64,000 bases of DNA from Actinomycetes bacterium. GTDB lineage: Bacteria > Actinomycetota > Thermoleophilia > Solirubrobacterales > JACPNS01. The DNA is taken from assembly GCA_023404495.1 (NCBI GenBank), contig JAEYBE010000048.1, positions 128,243 to 192,242 on the forward strand, written 5' to 3'. This document shows positions 59,767 through 64,000 of the stretch, piece after piece (positions within the stretch are counted from its first letter, which is position 1; each line of letters opens with the position of its first letter). The notes beneath the pieces were generated by a model. It worked only from the letters and a program-made list of their open reading frames with translations, ran no database searches and was not told the origin of the DNA. Both the position numbers and the translations under genes were made by a program.

Positions 59767-60534
59767 CTAACTGACTGCCTGGGTCTGATCCTCGCTCGAT
59801 TCGCGCATCGCCGCAGCCAGAGCGGCGACGGAGACTTCTTGCGCCATCACTTCCATTTCCAGGGTCGCCGCCAGCGCGGGTTTGGCGGCGGCGTCGAGCA
59901 AACGCTTGGCAAGCCCCACCGGCGTCGGCAGGCCGTTGAGCAAGTCATCGATGATCGCTGCGGTCGCCGACTCAAGCTGCTCGGCCGGCACCGCGCGGTT
60001 GGCGAGGCCGATTCGGTATGCCTCGTTCCCGTCGAACTCGCGGCCGGTCAGGATCAACTCCTTGGCGATTCCAAGCCCCACGATCGACGGCAACCTCGAC
60101 GAGCCGCCGACATCGGGCACGAGCCCCAGCCGAACTTCGGGGATGCTCAGGCGGGCGTTTTCGGTCATCACGCGCAGGTCGCAGGCCAGCGCCAACTCCA
60201 TCGCACCGCCCATGCACGCGCCGTGGATTTCGGCGATCACCGGCTTGGTCATCTCCTCGGCGAGGTTCCAGGCCTCAAGTGCGCGCCGGCGGAACTCACG
60301 CAGCCGTTCGGGCGAGCCGGCGAGCGAGGCGAGTTCCTTGACGTCCATCCCGGCAGAGAAGACCGCGCCCTCGCCGCGAATCACGACCACCCGGACGTTG
60401 GTGTCGTCCGCTGCCTCGCGCAAGGCGGCGCCGGTGGCGTCGACGAGATCTGTGTTGAAGGCGTTTCGCTTGTCGGCGCGTGCCAGCACGATGTGCCGCA
60501 CCGCGCCGCGGTCTTCGGTCTTGACCAGGTCCAT
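59767..60534 (-). CDS. Enoyl-CoA hydratase/isomerase
   Basis: A 255-residue crotonase: ARADKRNAFNTDLVDATGAA, oxyanion-hole FSAGMDVKELASLAG, IHGACMGGAMELALACDLRV and IPEVRLGLVPDVGGSSRLPS. The first catalytic Glu position is occupied by Met-Glu-Leu context (GGAMEL) and the second by DVGG, so it could be an isomerase or hydratase. ATG 60534 has GAGGAGG about 9 nt upstream, fixing the start. It lies upstream of the ATP-grasp gene in the same direction; a functional link is not evident. Confidence 0.87.
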   Translation of the reverse strand: MDLVKTEDRGAVRHIVLARADKRNAFNTDLVDATGAALREAADDTNVRVVVIRGEGAVFSAGMDVKELASLAGSPERLREFRRRALEAWNLAEEMTKPVIAEIHGACMGGAMELALACDLRVMTENARLSIPEVRLGLVPDVGGSSRLPSIVGLGIAKELILTGREFDGNEAYRIGLANRAVPAEQLESATAAIIDDLLNGLPTPVGLAKRLLDAAAKPALAATLEMEVMAQEVSVAALAAAMRESSEDQTQAVS

Positions 60535-60866
60535 CGTTGAATCCTCCTCGTTGGGTGACGCCGAGCCTAGATGGGCGACATCGCAAACGCGAGTGAGGTC
60601 CGGCGGATCAAAACCGGCTCGATGTCGCAGCTCCGTGGACGCCTGTTCGGTCAAAAACGGAAAATCTGAGCAATCGGCCCGATACCGGGCGGTAGCACCT
60701 AAAGCGCTCGCCAGGCCTTCCGATACGAATCGCAACGGGCGTCCTCGCGCCAAGCCTCCGCAACTTGCAGAGCGCGTGGATTGTTTGAGGGATTCGCCTC
60801 GGAACACAGAGCCTGGCACCGATCGGATGGCCCCGTCCGAAATCGGCGCCCAGGGGGTTCAAATCG
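60535..60866. other. 332-bp divergent intergenic region before the GGDEF gene
   Basis: It contains the promoters of the enoyl-CoA hydratase (-) and diguanylate cyclase (+) genes. I looked for a c-di-GMP riboswitch core and did not see one. The GGTTCAAATC near 60856 resembles a tRNA T-arm, but no tRNA can be folded around it. No coding frame is supported. Confidence 0.45.
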
Positions 60867-62153
60867 ATGATCCGCAGTCATCGCACAAATTTCGCGACAT
60901 TCTTGATCTTCTGCCTCGTGCTCGTGGCATGTGCGGCTGTCCCTGCTCTGGCCGCCGACGGGGACGGCATCGCGCCATCGACGAGCCCGCCTGCTCAGGC
61001 CGAGCAGCCGGCCGAGGCGCCCGCACCAGTCGAGGCCCCGCCGGTCACACCGCCGCCCGCAGACCCCGTGGCCGACGAAGCCCCTGAACCCGATCCGGTT
61101 CCTGCCGAAGAGCCCGGCGACTCGCCGGCGGACCCGATCGAGGAGCCCGGTGCCAGCGGAGAGACTGGCCCAACTGGCGAGACCGGCCCAACTGGCGAGA
61201 CCGGCCCAACTGGTGAGACTGGCGCGACCGGCCCAGTCACCGACGGAAGCGACGGCGCCGCGGATGGCGGTGCGGATCCGGCCCCGCCGACAGGGGACGG
61301 AACCCCGCCGCAGGAGAACTCGAAGGGGCCGGCGCCTACCGCGGACGGCACGATCACCGAAGACGAATCGGCGCCGGACGCTTCCGGTGTTGGCTCTGAG
61401 GGTGGCTCGGGCGGGCAGGATGTGCTTGGGCAACTGACCGGCAACGAATCGACCGGCACGAGCTCTGGACTTGGCACCGCGGCGGCAGACGCCGCCAACC
61501 GTGCGAGTGACCAGATTCGCCAGAACGCCGAGAACGGGGTGGCCGCAAACCTCGTCGTCACCCGAATCATCAGCGAGGTGCCCAGCTGGATCTTCTGGGC
61601 GCTCGGCGCGCTTGCGATCGTCGCGCTGGCGGGACTTGCGCTGTTCCTGCGAGAGCGCCACCGCCGCCGCTCGGCCGAACAGGAGGCGATGGTCGACGAG
61701 CTGACCGGGATTTCCAATCGCAAGGCGTTCGATCGCCGGCTCGATCTTGAGTGGCGCCGCGCCGCGCGGTACGGCCGCTCGCTGGGCTTGATGGTGATGG
61801 ACCTTGACGGGTTCAAGCAGGTCAACGATGTGCAGGGCCACGCGGCGGGAGACCGCGTGTTGCGAGACGTCGCGCAGGCGCTCGACGGCCGCATGCGCGA
61901 CACCGACCTCGTGGCACGGATCGGTGGCGACGAGTTCGCGATCATCTGCCCGGAGACCGGCGTCAACGAGCTGATGACGATCCGCCGCCAGTTGATCGAC
62001 CAGGTCACCAATGGACTGACCGATCGTGTGGGACTCAGCATCGGCGTTGCCGAATACGTTCCATCAGACACCGACGCGATGAGCATCCTCGCCCGCGCCG
62101 ATGAGTCGATGTACCGCGTCAAGCGCGGCGAATCGACCGCCGCGACAGCCTGA
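60867..62153 (+). CDS. Membrane diguanylate cyclase (GGDEF) with collagen-like/Pro-rich extracytoplasmic region
   Basis: 428 residues. Signal helix (about 6-28), Pro/Ala/Glu-rich and collagen-like segment (Gly-Glu-Thr-Gly-Pro-Thr repeats, about 98-123), Gly/Ser-rich spacer, membrane helix (about 240-262, WIFWALGALAIVALAGLALF), then a GGDEF domain (about 275-420: DELTGISNRKAFDRRLDLEW, MVMDLDGFKQVNDVQGHAAG, intact RIGGDEFAII). The inhibitory RxxD site is present (RDTD, five residues before GGDEF). It should make c-di-GMP, with the exported part as sensor or wall spacer. Confidence 0.87.
   Translation: MIRSHRTNFATFLIFCLVLVACAAVPALAADGDGIAPSTSPPAQAEQPAEAPAPVEAPPVTPPPADPVADEAPEPDPVPAEEPGDSPADPIEEPGASGETGPTGETGPTGETGPTGETGATGPVTDGSDGAADGGADPAPPTGDGTPPQENSKGPAPTADGTITEDESAPDASGVGSEGGSGGQDVLGQLTGNESTGTSSGLGTAAADAANRASDQIRQNAENGVAANLVVTRIISEVPSWIFWALGALAIVALAGLALFLRERHRRRSAEQEAMVDELTGISNRKAFDRRLDLEWRRAARYGRSLGLMVMDLDGFKQVNDVQGHAAGDRVLRDVAQALDGRMRDTDLVARIGGDEFAIICPETGVNELMTIRRQLIDQVTNGLTDRVGLSIGVAEYVPSDTDAMSILARADESMYRVKRGESTAATA
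61159..61234 (+). repeat. 18-bp tandem repeat coding Gly-Glu-Thr-Gly-Pro-Thr
   Basis: About four near-identical 18-bp copies lie within the GGDEF gene. The coded triplets are of the Gly-X-Thr type seen in the collagen-like protein at 13237. Confidence 0.8.
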
Positions 62154-62166
62154 GCGTCCGATTCTT

Positions 62167-62187
62167 CTGCGCACCGGCGGTGCGCAG
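62167..62187. repeat. Solitary 21-bp palindrome of the CTGCGCACC family
   Basis: CTGCGCACC-GGC-GGTGCGCAG, identical in both arms to the palindromes of the 85-bp units, 13 bp after the GGDEF stop. No partner occurs 64 bp away on either side. It could be a decayed or progenitor form, or act as a terminator (GTTTTC follows). Confidence 0.8.
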
Positions 62188-62252
62188 TTTTCATACAAAC
62201 GTACGGATGCGGCGGCGGGCGGCGGCTCTAACCTGCATTGCGTGAGCACGCA

Positions 62253-62636
62253 ATGATCGAGATTTCCGGCGAGCGTTACGTGGAGGCGCGCTGCGAGCAG
62301 GTGTGGATGGTCGTGGACGATTCCAACTGCCGCGCGCGATGGCTCTCCTTTGCCGACAAGATCGAGCAAGTCGTCGTACACGAGCCTGCCCGGCGGCTCA
62401 CATGGAACACGCAGGAGCACCCGCGCCTCGTCCCGATCGAGTGTCGATCGTGCGTGACGGTGGAGCTGATTCCGGAAGGAGCGGGCACCCGGGTGCGCAT
62501 CCACGCCACCCGAGAGCCGAGCGGTCGTTTGGGTGCGCTGGCCCTGCGGGTCACCGCGCAGCGGGGATTTGAGCGCGATATTCGCCGCTCGCTCGACCAG
62601 TTGGCCGAAATGCTGGCCGGGCGCACCGCCGGCTGA
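62253..62636 (+). CDS. SRPBCC/START-like protein
   Basis: 127 residues with the helix-grip pattern: ISGERYVEARCEQVWMVVDD at the start, ARRLTWNTQEHPRLVPIECR, CVTVELIPEGAGTRVRIHAT and a C-terminal helix FERDIRRSLDQLAEMLAGRT. Members bind hydrophobic ligands. ATG 62253 is chosen over a TTG 15 bp earlier because the domain begins there. It sits alone between the GGDEF gene and rplM; role unknown. Confidence 0.68.
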   Translation: MIEISGERYVEARCEQVWMVVDDSNCRARWLSFADKIEQVVVHEPARRLTWNTQEHPRLVPIECRSCVTVELIPEGAGTRVRIHATREPSGRLGALALRVTAQRGFERDIRRSLDQLAEMLAGRTAG

Positions 62637-62794
62637 GCCACAAGAGCCGATCGGGACCGTCTATTCTTCTTCGACCGCACGGCGGGCCGTATGCCTGCCG
62701 TGTGCGTCCATTTTTGGTGGCCATTGCCGCCAGCCGGGGCCAACGCGCCCAGTCTTGCTGGACAGACGCAGCCTTTCGAAGAGACCGAGACCAA

Positions 62795-63232
62795 ATGTCA
62801 AAGACATACGTAGCCACGCCTGAGACCCGCAATCGAGAGTGGGTCGTCGTCGACGCCGAAGGGCAGACCCTCGGACGCCTCGCCACGCAGATCGCCGACG
62901 CGCTGCGCGGCAAGCGCAAGCCCGAGTACACCCCGCACATCGACACCGGCGATTTCGTGGTCGTGATCAACGCAGAGAAGATCACCGTCACAGGCAACAA
63001 GCTGACCGAGAAGGTCTACTACCGCCACACCGGCTACCCCGGCGGTCTGCGCAGCCGCACCCTTGAGGAGCAGCTCGAGCGTCGTCCGGAAGAAGTCATT
63101 CGCTCGGCCGTCAAGGGCATGATCCCGCGCACCCGTCTTGGTCGCGCGCAGCTGCGCAAGCTGAAGATCTACGCCGGCGCCGAGCACCCCCACAAGGCTC
63201 AGAACCCCCGCGTCCTTGAGCCGCAGTCCTAA
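62795..63232 (+). CDS. rplM: 50S ribosomal protein L13
   Basis: 145 residues: WVVVDAEGQTLGRLATQIAD, LRGKRKPEYTPHIDTGDFVV, GLRSRTLEEQLERRPEEVIR, AVKGMIPRTRLGRAQLRKLK and YAGAEHPHKAQNP. It binds 23S rRNA and is paired with rpsI as usual. The ATG is in-frame within a longer frame that shadows the leader. The 158-nt leader contains a GCACGGC/GCCGTGTGC inverted repeat (about 62679-62707) that could regulate it. Confidence 0.97.
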   Translation: MSKTYVATPETRNREWVVVDAEGQTLGRLATQIADALRGKRKPEYTPHIDTGDFVVVINAEKITVTGNKLTEKVYYRHTGYPGGLRSRTLEEQLERRPEEVIRSAVKGMIPRTRLGRAQLRKLKIYAGAEHPHKAQNPRVLEPQS

Positions 63233-63253
63233 CAGCAGAAAGAGTTTGAAGCA

Positions 63254-63730
63254 GTGAGCGACGAGACCACGCAGGAAGTCAACGAAGAGGCGACCCAGAC
63301 CGAGGCCGCTCCAGTCCCGGCCCCGGTGCTGGCACTGGCCGCCGACGCCCGCTACACCGCGACCGGCAAGCGCAAGACCGCGGTCGCCCGCGTGATCCTC
63401 AAGCCCGGCAGCGGCAACATCACCGTCAACGGCCGCGAGCTCAACGAGTACTTCCCGCGCCCGACGTTGCAGATGACCGCCCGGGAGTCCCTGGAGAAGG
63501 TCGGAAGCACCGACAAGGTCGACGTCATCGCCCGTGTTCACGGCGGCGGCGTGGCTGCTCAGGCCGGGGCCGTGCGTCACGGCATCGCCCGCGCGCTGCT
63601 CGAGGCCGACGAGAATCTCCGCGGCGAGCTCAAGCGCGCAGGCTTCCTGACGCGCGACGCGCGTGTCAAGGAGCGCAAGAAGGCCGGTCTCAAGAAGGCC
63701 CGCAAGCGCCCGCAGTTCAGCAAGCGCTAA
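63254..63730 (+). CDS. rpsI: 30S ribosomal protein S9
   Basis: 158 residues. An acidic/Pro-rich N-terminal extension of about 30 residues (DETTQEVNEEATQTEAAPVP) precedes the S9 core: YTATGKRKTAVARVILKPGS, LNEYFPRPTLQMTARESLEK, DVIARVHGGGVAAQAGAVRH, GFLTRDARVKERKKAGLKKA and the terminal KRPQFSKR, whose last residues reach the P-site. GTG start. It is co-transcribed with rplM. Confidence 0.97.
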   Translation: MSDETTQEVNEEATQTEAAPVPAPVLALAADARYTATGKRKTAVARVILKPGSGNITVNGRELNEYFPRPTLQMTARESLEKVGSTDKVDVIARVHGGGVAAQAGAVRHGIARALLEADENLRGELKRAGFLTRDARVKERKKAGLKKARKRPQFSKR

Positions 63731-63760
63731 AGCGCCGCTCGCTGGCGATCAGGCGCTGCG

Positions 63761-64000
63761 ATGCGCAAGTACTTCGGAACCGACGGCATCCGCGGCGACG
63801 CCGCCGATCTGCTGACCGACGATCTGGTCGAGCGACTCGGCGCGGCGGCGGTCACTGAACTCGGCGGCTCCGGCACCCGTATGGCGATCATTCGCGACAC
63901 CCGCGAGTCGGGACCGCGAATCGAGCGCGCGCTGGCGCGCGGGGCGGCTTCTGCCGGCGCCTCGGTGAAGCTCGCGGGCGTGTTGCCGACTCCGGCCGCG
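63761..64000 (+). CDS. glmM: Phosphoglucosamine mutase, N-terminal part (3' cut by window edge)
   Basis: 80 codons from ATG 63761: MRKYFGTDGIRGDAADLLTD, then GGSGTRMAIIRDTRESGPRI and KLAGVLPTPAA. This is the GlmM opening (FGTDGIRG, RDTR/S, LPTPA). The enzyme converts glucosamine-6-phosphate to glucosamine-1-phosphate for peptidoglycan. The active-site phosphoserine loop (TxSHNP) lies beyond the window. rplM-rpsI-glmM order is typical of actinobacteria. Confidence 0.95.
   Translation, partial: MRKYFGTDGIRGDAADLLTDDLVERLGAAAVTELGGSGTRMAIIRDTRESGPRIERALARGAASAGASVKLAGVLPTPAA

Noticed and set aside
60535..60866. c-di-GMP riboswitch before the GGDEF gene
   Set aside because: The conserved GGCAAACC and GACGCAAAGCC elements are not present.
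60840..60870. tRNA-like GGTTCAAATC
   Set aside because: No acceptor stem, anticodon arm or D-arm can be placed around it. It lies at the start codon of the GGDEF gene.

Overview
The window is GC-rich, gene-dense bacterial DNA. Its gene content points to a deep-branching actinobacterium of the Solirubrobacterales/Thermoleophilia kind. The evidence is an MCE operon, an actinobacterial (mIHF-type) integration host factor, an InhA-like enoyl-ACP reductase inside a FAS-II cluster, LppX/LprG-like lipoproteins, FtsEX-Ctp-RNase R-SmpB synteny, frequent GTG/TTG starts, and many genes that appear to lack a 5' leader. The taxonomic placement is inference; no marker could be searched.

Layout. 1-8836 (+): the tail of an MCE lipid-transport operon with four MCE proteins (the first cut by the window edge), an MMPL/RND transporter, a thioredoxin-like protein and two small membrane proteins. 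8840-13162: a VOC protein, mIHF, and a divergent PLP-dependent alpha-oxoamine synthase/GNAT pair that may make an N-acylated amino lipid. 13237-18030 (-): a secreted collagen-like protein and a thiamine-precursor ABC transporter (thiZXY) behind a TPP riboswitch. 18071-26523 (-): a MoxR/VWA pair, a PQQ-type sugar dehydrogenase, an ArsA/Get3 ATPase and two exported C5-epimerase-like proteins. 26582-36283 (+): lipoproteins, a Ca2+/H+ antiporter, two acyl-CoA dehydrogenases, an HCCA-isomerase-like protein, a PadR regulator, a fused 3-hydroxyacyl-CoA dehydrogenase/enoyl-CoA hydratase and a sirtuin, mostly fatty-acid beta-oxidation. 36541-38787 (-): a multidomain wall hydrolase.

39233-44473 (+) is a FAS-II operon (fabD-fabH-fabG-acpP-fabF-fabI). 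It is followed by a large nested palindrome and then ftsE-ftsX-ctp-rnr-smpB (44658-49921). Two related exported proteins of unknown function lie between smpB and its partner tmRNA (54008-54361). 55447-59679 (-) is a tightly overlapping cluster of a circularly permuted ATP-grasp ligase, a GCS2/YbdK ligase and two class-I glutamine-amidotransferase-like hydrolases, a candidate peptide or amide metabolic system. The window ends with an enoyl-CoA hydratase, a membrane diguanylate cyclase carrying a collagen-like segment, an SRPBCC protein, rplM-rpsI and the start of glmM.

The most distinctive non-coding signal is an 85-bp composite palindromic repeat: two 21-bp CTGCGCACC-N3-GGTGCGCAG palindromes exactly 64 bp apart. 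There are four copies, arranged as one inverted pair at 19546-19777 and another at 36296-36523, plus a lone palindrome at 62167-62187. Other structural signals are a triple-nested palindrome after fabI, twin CCTCCGCCCGA terminator palindromes, a 7-codon leader ORF coupled to fabD, and a tmRNA tag ending ALV.
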